From the NCBI RefSeq assembly GCF_016888005.1, contig NZ_JAFDVE010000019.1, positions 113,806 through 177,805 on the forward strand: DNA of 64,000 nucleotides. The letters are read 5' to 3'. Within the stretch, counting starts at the first letter, position 1. Each line of letters starts with the position of its first letter. The translations under genes and the position numbers were made by a program. Positions 41,861 through 49,873 of this stretch are shown here, in pieces. This DNA is from Phycicoccus sp. CSK15P-2 (GTDB taxonomy: Bacteria > Actinomycetota > Actinomycetes > Actinomycetales > Dermatophilaceae). The notes below the pieces were generated by a model. It did no database searches, had not been told where the DNA came from, and saw only the letters and a list, made by a program, of their open reading frames with translations.

Positions 41861-41940
41861 GGGCACGACCGGGCAGCTCCGGACACGACCGTGCAGCCCC
41901 GAGCACGACCGGACAGCCCTGGGCACGCGCGGGCACGACC
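41861..41940. repeat. Tandem 20-bp repeats between menD and an ABC exporter
   Basis: Three units in exact 20-bp register (41861, 41881 and 41901) share the pattern GRGCACGACCGGRCAGCYCC with 3-4 differences between units. A fourth, more degenerate unit begins at 41921. The period is about two helical turns. The array lies upstream of both divergent genes, in the position expected for a regulator-binding array, but no known operator was recognised. Confidence 0.6.
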
Positions 41941-41989
41941 CGAGCAGGCCTGGGAACGACCCCGATGGCGACGGCACCGGGTCGGGGAG

Positions 41990-41995
41990 CAGGCT
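41990..41995 (+). promoter_or_regulatory. Possible -10 box of the ABC exporter operon
   Basis: CAGGCT, 7 nt before the ATG at 42003. The intervening GGAG is too close to the start for a good ribosome site, so a leaderless start is possible. Confidence 0.3.
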
Positions 41996-42002
41996 GGAGG
42001 CC

Positions 42003-42851
42003 ATGACCCCGGAGCACTCCCCTCCCCCGGAGCACACCCGCGGACGACCCGGAGCGGCAGCGGTCGTCACCGCCGACGGGCTGGTCAAGCGGTACGGGCT
42101 GACGACCGCGCTGGCCGGGGCGTCGCTCGCCGTCCGCCCCGGCGACTCGGTGGCCATCATGGGTGCGAGCGGCAGCGGCAAGACGACGCTGCTGCACTGC
42201 CTCGCGGGGATCGCGACCCCCGACGAGGGCGTCGTGCACTACGGGGGGCCCGACGGCGACGTGGAGGTCACGGCGCTCTCGGACGCGCGGCGCAGCGCGT
42301 TGCGCCGGAGCCAGTTCGGCTTCGTCTTCCAGGAGGGGCTGCTCGTCCCCGAGCTCACGGCGGTCGAGAACGTCGCCCTCGCCCTGATGGTCGGCGGTAC
42401 CGCACGCGGGGAGGCGGAGCGCCTCGCCGCGGGATGGCTGGCCCATCTCGGCCTCGCGGGCATGGAGCAGCGCCGCATCGGCCAGCTCTCGGGCGGTCAG
42501 GCCCAGCGGGTGGCCATCGCGCGGGCGCTCGTGACGGGGGCGCCGCTCATCTTCGCCGACGAGCCCACCGGCGCCCTGGACTCGCACACCTCCGCGGACG
42601 TCATGGGAGCGCTCCTCGGGGCGACGACGGCCACCGGACGGACGCTCGTCCTCGTGACACACGACGCGACGGTCGCGGCCCGCTGCGCCCGCACGGTCCA
42701 CATGGTCGACGGCGTCGTCGCCGCCGACCGGAGCGCCTCACCGTCCCCCTCGCCGTACACCCAGCCATCCGCCCCGCCGACAGTCTCGCCATCCGCCCCG
42801 CCGACAGCCCCACCGACCACCTCACAGTCCGGCCGGGAGGACGGCCGGTGA
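42003..42851 (+). CDS. ABC transporter ATP-binding protein (MacB/LolD-like)
   Basis: 282 residues. Walker A GASGSGKTT (near 55-63), Q-loop FGFVFQEGLL, signature LSGGQAQRVAIARAL, Walker B LIFADEPTGALDS and the switch His in LVTHDA are all intact. The partner permease is of the FtsX/MacB type, so the pair probably exports or extracts a lipid, peptide or drug mechanically rather than importing. The last 45 residues are a Ser/Pro/Thr tail (PSAPPTVSPSAPPTAPPTT) absent from ordinary members. It is encoded by a 20-bp perfect direct repeat. The stop overlaps the permease start. Confidence 0.9.
   Translation: MTPEHSPPPEHTRGRPGAAAVVTADGLVKRYGLTTALAGASLAVRPGDSVAIMGASGSGKTTLLHCLAGIATPDEGVVHYGGPDGDVEVTALSDARRSALRRSQFGFVFQEGLLVPELTAVENVALALMVGGTARGEAERLAAGWLAHLGLAGMEQRRIGQLSGGQAQRVAIARALVTGAPLIFADEPTGALDSHTSADVMGALLGATTATGRTLVLVTHDATVAARCARTVHMVDGVVAADRSASPSPSPYTQPSAPPTVSPSAPPTAPPTTSQSGREDGR
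42764..42807 (+). repeat. Perfect 20-bp direct repeat inside the ABC ATPase tail
   Basis: GCCATCCGCCCCGCCGACAG occurs at 42764-42783 and 42788-42807. The 24-bp spacing is eight codons, so the repeat adds an in-frame Ser-Ala-Pro-Pro-Thr unit and can expand or contract without a frameshift. Confidence 0.8.
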
Positions 42852-44173
42852 AGACGCTCCGGATCGCCTGGCTCGTCGCCCGCCCCTCGCGGGCGGGGCT
42901 CGTGCTCTCCCTGCTGCCGGTCGTCGCCTTCACCGTGACGACGGCACTGCTCGTCGTCGTCCTCGGCGGGGCGGCCGCGCTGTGGACGACCGGCGGGCAG
43001 GTCGTCAACGCCTACCGGATGTTCACGAGCATCGCACTCTCCCTCCTCGTCATGCCGCTCCTCGGTCTCGGCGGGGCCGCCGCCCGCCTGGCGGCCCGGC
43101 GCCGGGACGACCGGCTCGCGACGCTGCGGCTGCTCGGCGCCCCCCGCGGCCAGGTCAGTGCGGTGGCGGTGCTCGAGGCCGCTGTGCTGGCCCTCGTCGG
43201 CGCGGCGCTCGGGGCCGGCGTGGCCCATCTCCTCGTTCCGGCCATCGGCGCCGTCCGGTTCGCCGGGGCTCCGCTCGGCGGGTCGATGCGGCTCTCCGGG
43301 GCGGCCACCGCCGGCGTGGTGCTCGCCGTCACCCTCGTCGCCGTCGGCAGTGCCGTGCTCGGGCTGCGCCGGGTGCAGCTGACACCGCTGGGCGTCCGGC
43401 TGCGCACCGACGCCACCCGCACCGGGTGGGTGCCCGCCGCGGTGGCGGTCGGGGTCGTCGCCGCCGCGAGCGTGGGCGTACAGGTGGTCGGCGGCTCCGG
43501 CGCGGTCACCGTGGTCGTCGTCGGCCTCGGCCTGTCGTTCGCCGCCGGCATCGGGGTGCTGAACCTCCTCGGCCCGTTCGTCATCCGGCTCTCCGCCGGA
43601 CGACGACTCCGCCGCGCCGGCTCGGCCGCCGCCCTGCTCGCGGCCCGGCGGGTCCTGGACGACCCCAAGGGTGCCTGGCGCCAGGTCAGCGGGGCGGCGG
43701 CCGTGAGCTTCGCCGCGGTGGTCGTCGGCGCCGGGGTCAGCATCCTCGACGTCGCGAGCCGCGAGAGCCTGAGCGCGGAGGACGCGATGCTCGTCACCGA
43801 CATCCGCACCGGCCTGGTCGTCACCGTCGTCGGTGCGTTCCTCATGGTCGCCTGCTCGGTCGGGGTCACCCAGGCCGCGGCGATCCTGGACCGCGCCGAG
43901 CTCTCCCGCAGCCTGGCCCGCCTGGGCACCCCGGAGTCGGTCGTCGAGTCCGCCCGCCGGCGCGCCGTGATCCGCCCGCTGCTCGTGACGACGCTGGGGT
44001 CCGCCGTGACCGCCGCGGTCGTCCTCTTCCCGCTCACCGGTCTGGCGCTGCTCGCCCGGCCGCTGTCGCTGCTGACCATCCTCGGCTCCGTCGCGTTGGG
44101 CGTGGCGCTCGTGCAGGCCACGCTCTGGGCCACCGCCCCGCTGCAGCGGCGGGCGATGTCCGAGACCCCCTGA
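42848..44173 (+). CDS. ABC transporter permease, FtsX/MacB-like
   Basis: 441 residues with about ten hydrophobic segments in two similar halves. The cytoplasmic RLAARRRDDRLATLRLLGAPRGQV and ELSRSLARLGTPESVVESARRRAV segments are the FtsX-domain coupling regions repeated in each half. There is no large extracellular domain of the MacB type, so this is the compact actinobacterial form. GTG 42848 overlaps the ATPase stop (GTGA). Convergent with the hydrolase gene, 6 bp between stops. Confidence 0.85.
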   Translation: MKTLRIAWLVARPSRAGLVLSLLPVVAFTVTTALLVVVLGGAAALWTTGGQVVNAYRMFTSIALSLLVMPLLGLGGAAARLAARRRDDRLATLRLLGAPRGQVSAVAVLEAAVLALVGAALGAGVAHLLVPAIGAVRFAGAPLGGSMRLSGAATAGVVLAVTLVAVGSAVLGLRRVQLTPLGVRLRTDATRTGWVPAAVAVGVVAAASVGVQVVGGSGAVTVVVVGLGLSFAAGIGVLNLLGPFVIRLSAGRRLRRAGSAAALLAARRVLDDPKGAWRQVSGAAAVSFAAVVVGAGVSILDVASRESLSAEDAMLVTDIRTGLVVTVVGAFLMVACSVGVTQAAAILDRAELSRSLARLGTPESVVESARRRAVIRPLLVTTLGSAVTAAVVLFPLTGLALLARPLSLLTILGSVALGVALVQATLWATAPLQRRAMSETP

Positions 44174-44179
44174 CCGGCC

Positions 44180-45286
44180 TCACCCACCGCGACCACCGGC
44201 CGGCGGGAGCGGACGCTCGACGACGACCTCGGTCACCGCCCGGACCGGCCGGCGGAGGAAGGCGGCCGACGAGACCTCCCAGGCGTCGACGCCCGGCACG
44301 GTCCCGCGCGGAGCGTCCTGGGCGGCCCGGGTCGTCTCGACGTAGCGGTCCAAGGCGTGGCGCCGGGTGTCGACCGGGGGTCCGTCGCCGGCCCGGACGG
44401 TGACCCAGGTGGGCCGCGCGGGGTTCGGCGTGAGGTCGAGCCGGGGCACGGGGTCGTCGACGTGCTCGACCGACAGCACCCGGACGTCCTCGGGCACCGG
44501 GAACACCCCGACCGGTGCCCCCGAGGTGAGCACGTGGGTGACGCGGTGCCGCGCCGTGAAGGCCGGGTCGGCGGCGAGCGCCGCGGCATGGATGCCGCCC
44601 TGGCTGTGCCCGACGAGGAGCACGGGGTCGTCCGGGCCGCCGCGTCCTGCCCGGCGCGCGGCGGCCCTCGCCCGGTCGAGCGCGGCCGCCGCGCCGGCAG
44701 CGGCGAGGGTCGCGTCGCCGGTCACCGCCCGGACGTCGCTCGTGAGGTCGTACGGGTTGGTGCCCGGCCGCGGCGACCACTCCTGGGTGCCCGGGACGAC
44801 GACGACCCAGGCCGGGCCACCGTCCGGTGCCGCGACCTCCACCACCCGTACCCTCCCGCCGTCCAGCCCGTGCCCGAGTGCGACGAGGTCGGCCGGCCCC
44901 CCGAGTGTCGCCGGCACCGGGGCCGGCTCGACGGGCCGTACGGCGACCGGCGCCTCGCCGTCGGTCAGGAGGCCACCGCGGGATGCGGCGTCCGCCCCGA
45001 GACGCACCCCGGCGAGCACCGCCGAGGCCGCGTCCTCGACCTCTTCGTAGGCGCGGGCAGCGAGCCCGAGCCGCGCCGCGAGGGTGTCGAGCGCGAGCGC
45101 GTCCCCCCAGAGCCCGGCCGGCCCGGCGAGCCAGAGGGCCCGTCCGGCGACGAGCACGCCCCGCGCCGGGCATCGCGCCGCCGCGCCGCTCAGGGCCTCC
45201 GCTTCGAGCCGTACCGCGTCGGCGCTGCCACCGAGCCGGAGCGAGACGGCGTGCAGCGCCTCGGATCGGACGGAGACGCGGGTCAT
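44180..45286 (-). CDS. Alpha/beta hydrolase with N-terminal helical domain, coupled to a WXG-like protein
   Basis: 368 residues. The C-terminal part is an alpha/beta hydrolase: the nucleophile elbow is GHSQG at 226-230 (Ser228), with the oxyanion region VVVPGTQEW near 162-170. Acid and His are likely within VLSVEHVDDPVP and the later DTRRHALDRY. Residues 1-110 are a separate Ala-rich helical domain, with GLWGD near 58-62 recalling a WXG turn. No signal peptide is visible. The ATG overlaps the stop of the 82-residue WXG-like gene (ATGA), so the two are made together. Substrate unknown; esterase or lipase is likely. Confidence 0.75.
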   Translation of the reverse strand: MTRVSVRSEALHAVSLRLGGSADAVRLEAEALSGAAARCPARGVLVAGRALWLAGPAGLWGDALALDTLAARLGLAARAYEEVEDAASAVLAGVRLGADAASRGGLLTDGEAPVAVRPVEPAPVPATLGGPADLVALGHGLDGGRVRVVEVAAPDGGPAWVVVVPGTQEWSPRPGTNPYDLTSDVRAVTGDATLAAAGAAAALDRARAAARRAGRGGPDDPVLLVGHSQGGIHAAALAADPAFTARHRVTHVLTSGAPVGVFPVPEDVRVLSVEHVDDPVPRLDLTPNPARPTWVTVRAGDGPPVDTRRHALDRYVETTRAAQDAPRGTVPGVDAWEVSSAAFLRRPVRAVTEVVVERPLPPAGGRGG

Positions 45287-45531
45287 GACGCGGCGTCGAG
45301 GCGGGCGGCGACCAGGAGGGCGTCGACGTCCTCCGCGAGCCGGCCGAGCTCGTCCGCCGTGCGGGCGAGCGCCGCACGCCGCTCGTCGACCAGCTCCCGG
45401 TACCGGTCCGCGGCCATGCCCTCCCACCACACGAGGGCGTACCGCCCGAGCACGGCCCGCCTCGCCTCCACCTCCTCGCGCGCCGCCCGGAGCCGTGCCG
45501 CGAGCCGCGCGAGGTCCACCATGTCGTCCAC
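45283..45531 (-). CDS. WXG100-like small helical protein
   Basis: 82 residues, almost entirely charged helix with a central turn LVWWEGMAADRY, where Trp36-Glu37-Gly38 form a WXG motif and Tyr42 follows. The two predicted helices of about 30 residues each side match an ESX/WXG100 hairpin, slightly short of the usual 95-100. AAGGGGG lies 8 nt before GTG 45531. It is translationally coupled to the hydrolase, whose own N-terminal domain is also helical. No type VII secretion ATPase is in the window, so export is not shown. Confidence 0.6.
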   Translation of the reverse strand: MDDMVDLARLAARLRAAREEVEARRAVLGRYALVWWEGMAADRYRELVDERRAALARTADELGRLAEDVDALLVAARLDAAS

Positions 45532-45657
45532 CGTCGGTACCCCCTTCGTCGTGAGACCCCAGCCCATCCCGGGCGGGCCGTCCGGCACCACCGCGGACAC
45601 CGGACCTGTGGACATCCGGGGCCCGGGCCGGCACCTGTGGACGACGGACGTGCCGCC

Positions 45658-45663
45658 TACGCT
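45658..45663 (+). promoter_or_regulatory. -10 box of mycothione reductase
   Basis: TACGCT with a 6-nt gap to the ATG at 45670; leaderless arrangement. Confidence 0.45.
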
Positions 45664-45669
45664 GGCCGC

Positions 45670-47067
45670 ATGCCCCACCACGACCTCGTCATCATCGGCA
45701 GCGGCTCGGGCAACTCGCTCCTGACCCCGGAGCTCGAGGGTCTCGACGTCGCCATCGTCGAGAAGGGCACGTTCGGCGGCACCTGCCTCAACGTCGGCTG
45801 CATCCCGACGAAGATGTTCGTCCTGCCCGCCGACCGGGCCGTCGACGCCGCCGACAGCCACCGGCTCGGGGTCACCTTCACCACGCCCACGGTCGACTGG
45901 CCGGCGATCCGCGACCGGGTCTTCGGGCGCATCGACCCCATCTCCGACGGCGGCGAGGAGTACCGGGAGGGCCAGGAGCACGTCACCCTCTACCGCACCC
46001 GGGCTCGCTTCGTCGGCGAGCGGCGGCTGGCCCTCGACACCGGCGAGGAGGTGACGGCGGACCGCGTCGTCGTCGCCGCCGGCAGCCGGGCCGTCGGGCT
46101 GCCCCTGGACCATCTCCGGGAGGCCGACCCCGACCGCGGCATCCACACCTCGGACACCGTGATGCGGATGGGGTCCCTGCCGCGCCGGATGCTCGTCGTC
46201 GGCGGCGGCTTCGTCGCCTGCGAGATGGCCCACGTCTTCGACGGCCTCGGTGTCGAGGTGGTGCAGGTGCAGCGCTCGCCACGGCTGCTCATGGCCGAGG
46301 AGGAGCACATCTCACAGCGGTACAGCGAGATCGCCTGCGCCCGGTACGACGTGCGGCTCGAGAGCACCGTCACGGCCCTCGAGCCCGCGGGCGACGGATG
46401 GCGGGCCACCCTCCTCGGGCCGGACGGCGAGGACGTCCTCGACACCGAGACCGTCCTGCTCGCCGTCGGCCGGCGCCCCAACGACGACCTCCTCGACGTC
46501 TGGAACGCCGGCATCGAGACCCACCCCGACGGGCGGGTCGTGGTCGACGCGCAGCAGCGGACGACGGCCGAGGGCGTCTGGGCCCTCGGTGACATCAGCT
46601 CGCCGTGGCAGCTCAAGCACGTCGCCAACCACGAGGCCCGGATCGTGGCGCACAACCTGGCCGTCGACCTCGGCCGCGTCGACGGCCCCCCGCGCAGCAA
46701 CGACCTCGGCCCGGTACCGCACGCCGTGTTCGGCCACCCCCAGGTGGCGTCGTTCGGCCCCACGACCGCAGAGCTCGAGCACGACGGCACGCCGTACGTC
46801 TCGTACACCCAGAAGGTCGGGGACGTCGCCTACGGCTGGGCGCTCGAGGACGAGACGGGGCTGCTCACGGTGCACGCCTCCCCCGACGGCCGGATCCTCG
46901 CGGCGCACATGGTCGGCACCCAGGCCTCCAGCATCATCCAGCCGCTCATCCAGGCGGCGAGCCTCGGCCAGACCGTGCAGGAGGTGGCACGCGGCCAGTA
47001 CTGGATCCACCCCGCGCTCGCGGAGGTCGTCGAGAACGCCCTGCTGGGCCTGCCGCTGGACGGCTGA
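45670..47067 (+). CDS. mtr: Mycothione reductase
   Basis: 465 residues of the flavoprotein disulfide reductase family. FAD site IIGSGSGNSLL; redox-active pair Cys39 and Cys44 in GGTCLNVGCIPTK; NAD(P)H site VVGGGFVACEMAHVF; second FAD motif GVWALGDISSPWQLKHVANHEA (in pieces); catalytic His in YWIHPALAEVVENALL near the end. The SGSGNS start and the C-terminal WIHPALAE separate it from lipoamide and glutathione reductases. It regenerates mycothiol from its disulfide, the actinobacterial equivalent of glutathione reduction, in the cytoplasm. Confidence 0.93.
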   Translation: MPHHDLVIIGSGSGNSLLTPELEGLDVAIVEKGTFGGTCLNVGCIPTKMFVLPADRAVDAADSHRLGVTFTTPTVDWPAIRDRVFGRIDPISDGGEEYREGQEHVTLYRTRARFVGERRLALDTGEEVTADRVVVAAGSRAVGLPLDHLREADPDRGIHTSDTVMRMGSLPRRMLVVGGGFVACEMAHVFDGLGVEVVQVQRSPRLLMAEEEHISQRYSEIACARYDVRLESTVTALEPAGDGWRATLLGPDGEDVLDTETVLLAVGRRPNDDLLDVWNAGIETHPDGRVVVDAQQRTTAEGVWALGDISSPWQLKHVANHEARIVAHNLAVDLGRVDGPPRSNDLGPVPHAVFGHPQVASFGPTTAELEHDGTPYVSYTQKVGDVAYGWALEDETGLLTVHASPDGRILAAHMVGTQASSIIQPLIQAASLGQTVQEVARGQYWIHPALAEVVENALLGLPLDG

Positions 47068-47078
47068 GCCGCGCCGAC

Positions 47079-47828
47079 TCACTCCCCCGCCGGTGCCTGT
47101 GGGCTGCGTCCGGTGAGGCAGTAGACGCGACCCACCGGGTCGCGCATCACCGTCCACCCCTCGTGCTCCCGGACCACCTCGGCCCCGGCGGCGACGTGCC
47201 GGGCCACGGACGACCGACGGTCGGCACACGCGACGTCGACGTGGCCGCGCGCCGGCCCGGAGTCCTCGTCGAGGCGCTGCAGCAGGAGGCGTACCGGCAT
47301 CCCCGGCGCGCGACGGAGCGCGCTGAGCTCGGGCTCGTCGTCGAACCAGCGCTGTTCCCATCCGGTGAGGTCCCGCCAGAACGCGGCCTCGTCGTCGTGG
47401 ACGTCCCGCGGGAGGTCCAGGCAGACCTGGTCGACGAGCTCGTCGGCGCCGTCCCGGACGAGGTCCTGCTCACCCTGCCAGGTCGTGAGGCAGAACGGCA
47501 GCCCAGCGGGGCTGCGCAGGACGACGACCGTGTCACCGACGGCTCCGGTCCGGTCGGCGCCGAGGGCGACGGCCGTCCGGGCTGCCACCTCGACGTCGTC
47601 GACGTCGAGGTCGAGGTGGATGCCGCCCGGGCCGCGGTCGACGGCCTGGAGCTTGACCCAGGGGTCGCCCGCGTGCACGCCGAGGGTGGCGAACTCATCG
47701 GTGTGGCCGCGGCGGTCCAGGACCGGCAGGCCGGTGGCCTCGGACCAGAACCGCCACGAGGTCTCGGCGTCGGCGCGCGGGGTGTCGAGGAACAGCCACG
47801 GCCAGCGGACGGCGAGGGGCTCGGTCAT
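47079..47828 (-). CDS. Two-domain VOC (glyoxalase-like) protein
   Basis: 249 residues, two tandem VOC domains of about 120 residues. The first runs from WLFLDTPRADAETSWRFW to VVLRSPAGLPFCL; the second from VDQVCLDLPRDVHDDEAAFWRDLTG to VMRDPVGRVYCLTGR. Metal ligands of classic glyoxalases are only partly kept (His in GGIHLDLDV), so catalysis is uncertain. The ATG overlaps the menC stop (ATGA), so it is co-transcribed with menC; the reason is not obvious. Unrelated in detail to the VOC gene at 13609. Confidence 0.8.
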   Translation of the reverse strand: MTEPLAVRWPWLFLDTPRADAETSWRFWSEATGLPVLDRRGHTDEFATLGVHAGDPWVKLQAVDRGPGGIHLDLDVDDVEVAARTAVALGADRTGAVGDTVVVLRSPAGLPFCLTTWQGEQDLVRDGADELVDQVCLDLPRDVHDDEAAFWRDLTGWEQRWFDDEPELSALRRAPGMPVRLLLQRLDEDSGPARGHVDVACADRRSSVARHVAAGAEVVREHEGWTVMRDPVGRVYCLTGRSPQAPAGE

Positions 47829-48826
47829 CGATGTGCTCCTTCGGCGAGGACGGCGTGAGCGGCGGCGACGCGGTGGCGCCACCAGGCGACGCGGTCGGGC
47901 GACGCGGCCCACCGGTCGAGGAGCGCGGGGTCGGCGGCGACCCGGCCGACCGGCAGGACCCCGCGGTCCGGGAGCAGCGGCCGGGCGGCGACGTCACCGG
48001 CGAGGAGTGCGACGGTGCCCAGCCCGCAGGCGTGGTCGAGCGTGGGCAGCGCGGCCGCCAACGCGACGCCGGCGGCGATGCCGACGCTCGTGTCGAGCGC
48101 GGAGGACACGACGGCCGGCAGCCCGCACGCCTCGACCACCTCGAGCGCCCGCCGCACGCCGCCGAGCGGGGCGACCTTGACGACGACGACGTCCGCGGCG
48201 CCGAGGTCCCGCACCCGCAGTGGGTCCTCGGCCTTGCGGACGGACTCGTCGGCGGCCACCGGCACGTCGACGCCGCGGCGGGCGAGGACGAGCCGCAGGT
48301 CGCGCAGGTCCTCGACGGTGGCGCACGGCTGCTCGGCGTACTCGAGGCCGAACGGCGCGAGCTGGGCGAGCGCGTCGGCGGCCTCCTCGACCGACCAGGC
48401 GCCGTTGGCGTCGACCCGCACCCTGCCGGACGCCCCGAGGACGTCGCGCACCGCCGCGACCCGCTCGACGTCGTCCGCCGGCGTCTGCCCGGGTTCGGCG
48501 ACCTTGACCTTGGCGGTCGTGCAGCCGGGGAACCGGGCGAGGACCTCGGGCACGCCGGCCGCCGGCACCCCCGGCACGGTCGCGTTGACGGGTACGGTCT
48601 CGCGGACCGGCTCCGGCCATCCGTCCCACGCCGCCTCGACCGCTGACGCCAGCCATCGCGAGGCCTCCGCCGGCCCGTACTCGAGGAACGGCGCGAACTC
48701 GCCCCATCCGGCTGGGCCGTCGAACAGCACCGCCTCGCGCACCTCGATGCCGCGGAAGCGCACCCGCGTCGGCACCGCGACGACGTGCGCCGCGTCGAGC
48801 AGCGCGTCGAGGTCCGGGACGGTCAC
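47825..48826 (-). CDS. menC: o-Succinylbenzoate synthase
   Basis: 333 residues of the enolase superfamily; dehydrates SHCHC to o-succinylbenzoate. The catalytic Lys is in TTAKVKVAE; metal ligands are Asp of VRVDANGAWS, Glu of EYAEQPC and Asp/Glu of VAADESVRK; the second Lys is in VVVKVAPLGGV. It belongs to the compact actinobacterial MenC type. GTG 48826 has TACGGT 6 nt upstream. The downstream VOC gene is coupled. Confidence 0.93.
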   Translation of the reverse strand: MTVPDLDALLDAAHVVAVPTRVRFRGIEVREAVLFDGPAGWGEFAPFLEYGPAEASRWLASAVEAAWDGWPEPVRETVPVNATVPGVPAAGVPEVLARFPGCTTAKVKVAEPGQTPADDVERVAAVRDVLGASGRVRVDANGAWSVEEAADALAQLAPFGLEYAEQPCATVEDLRDLRLVLARRGVDVPVAADESVRKAEDPLRVRDLGAADVVVVKVAPLGGVRRALEVVEACGLPAVVSSALDTSVGIAAGVALAAALPTLDHACGLGTVALLAGDVAARPLLPDRGVLPVGRVAADPALLDRWAASPDRVAWWRHRVAAAHAVLAEGAHR

Positions 48827-48832
48827 CCGCCC

Positions 48833-48838
48833 ACCGTA
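48833..48838 (-). promoter_or_regulatory. -10 box of menC
   Basis: TACGGT on the minus strand, 6 nt before GTG 48826; leaderless arrangement. Confidence 0.45.
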
Positions 48839-48850
48839 GGCCCGTACCCC

Positions 48851-49759
48851 TCAGCCCGGGCGCGGGGTGCGGGCGCGCAGGGCCAGAGCGAGGTCGCGGG
48901 TCGCGACGACGCGGCGGCGGAACCGGGCGAGCAGCAGACCGGGGTCGCCGAGGGGGATCACGTCGGGCTCGGCGCGGTGGTAGGCCCACGGCGCCACTCC
49001 GCCTCCGCCCGCAGCCCGGGCGAACGCCTCACCCCGCTGCGACGGCGAGGACCGCAGGCCCAGGGCGTCGCTGACGGTGGTGGAGCGGACCGGCCGGTTC
49101 GGGCCGACGAGGTCGTTGCCGCGGCCCACGGCCCACACGACCGCCCCGGCGGCGATGTCGTCGCGGTCGCTGCGGGTCAGCACACCGGGCTCGTTGCCCA
49201 GCGCCCGCACGAGCAGACGCCGGGCCGCGGTGAGCGCCTCGTCGCCGAGGAGCCGCGGGACGACCTCGGCCAGCCGGGCGTCGAGCGCGGCGGCCCGGTC
49301 GCGCAGGTGCAGCGACACCGCCGAGAAGTCGACCGGCTCGGCCGGCAGCGGCTCGGTGTCGAGCGACATGAGCGTCTCCACCCCGCCGACCACCCGCGCC
49401 AGCCAGTCGAGCTGCTTCTCGTGGCCGGGTGGCTCGGGCAGCGGCGGTGGCTGCCGGTGGCGGCGCCGTTCGTCCTCGAGCTCGAGGGCGACGCACTCGT
49501 ACTCGCTGCCGGCCACCGGACGCCGGACGACGTCGACCACGCGGTCGCCGACGAGGACGACCTGGGTAAGCCGCCCGCTCGGCGCGCGGCCCGAGGCGCC
49601 CTCCCCCAGGACCTCGTCGAGCAGGGCGTCCCACGGCCGGGAGGGCGCCGGTGTCGGGACGCCGTAGCGCACGTCCTCGTCCCACGGCTCCGCCGGCGGC
49701 CGCCACTCGTCGTCCCATCCACGCTGTCCGAAGCGCAGGATCTCGGCGTCCCCGTCCAC
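48851..49759 (-). CDS. Hypothetical protein of unknown family
   Basis: 302 residues, no signal peptide or membrane segment. The N-terminal third is Trp- and Pro-rich (RGWDDEWRPPAEPWDED). The middle is Leu-rich helix (residues about 115-200). The segment AAGAVVWAVGRGNDLVGPNRPVRSTTVSDALGL has a helix-turn-helix-like appearance and suggests nucleic-acid binding, but this is weak. The C-terminus is basic (RFRRRVVATRDLALALRART). GTG 49759 follows a strong AAAGGGGGAG site. It lies between menC and the divergent menB. No function assigned. Confidence 0.75.
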   Translation of the reverse strand: MDGDAEILRFGQRGWDDEWRPPAEPWDEDVRYGVPTPAPSRPWDALLDEVLGEGASGRAPSGRLTQVVLVGDRVVDVVRRPVAGSEYECVALELEDERRRHRQPPPLPEPPGHEKQLDWLARVVGGVETLMSLDTEPLPAEPVDFSAVSLHLRDRAAALDARLAEVVPRLLGDEALTAARRLLVRALGNEPGVLTRSDRDDIAAGAVVWAVGRGNDLVGPNRPVRSTTVSDALGLRSSPSQRGEAFARAAGGGGVAPWAYHRAEPDVIPLGDPGLLLARFRRRVVATRDLALALRARTPRPG

Positions 49760-49860
49760 GGCTCTCCCCCTTTCCGCCGGGCCGCCCCCGCGGAGGCCCT
49801 CACGGCCTCCAGCCTGCCGCAGCCGGCCCGGGCGCCCGCTGGGTTTTCCACAGGCGCCGC

Positions 49861-49866
49861 TAGCCT
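49861..49866 (+). promoter_or_regulatory. -10 box of menB
   Basis: TAGCCT with a 7-nt gap to GTG 49874; no ribosome site, so probably leaderless. Confidence 0.45.
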
Positions 49867-49873
49867 TGCGGCC

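Noticed and set aside
44180..45286. Alpha/beta hydrolase considered as the missing MenH
   Set aside because: MenH proteins are about 250-270 residues without a helical N-terminal domain. This one is 368 residues and coupled to a WXG-like gene, so the men location alone is not enough.
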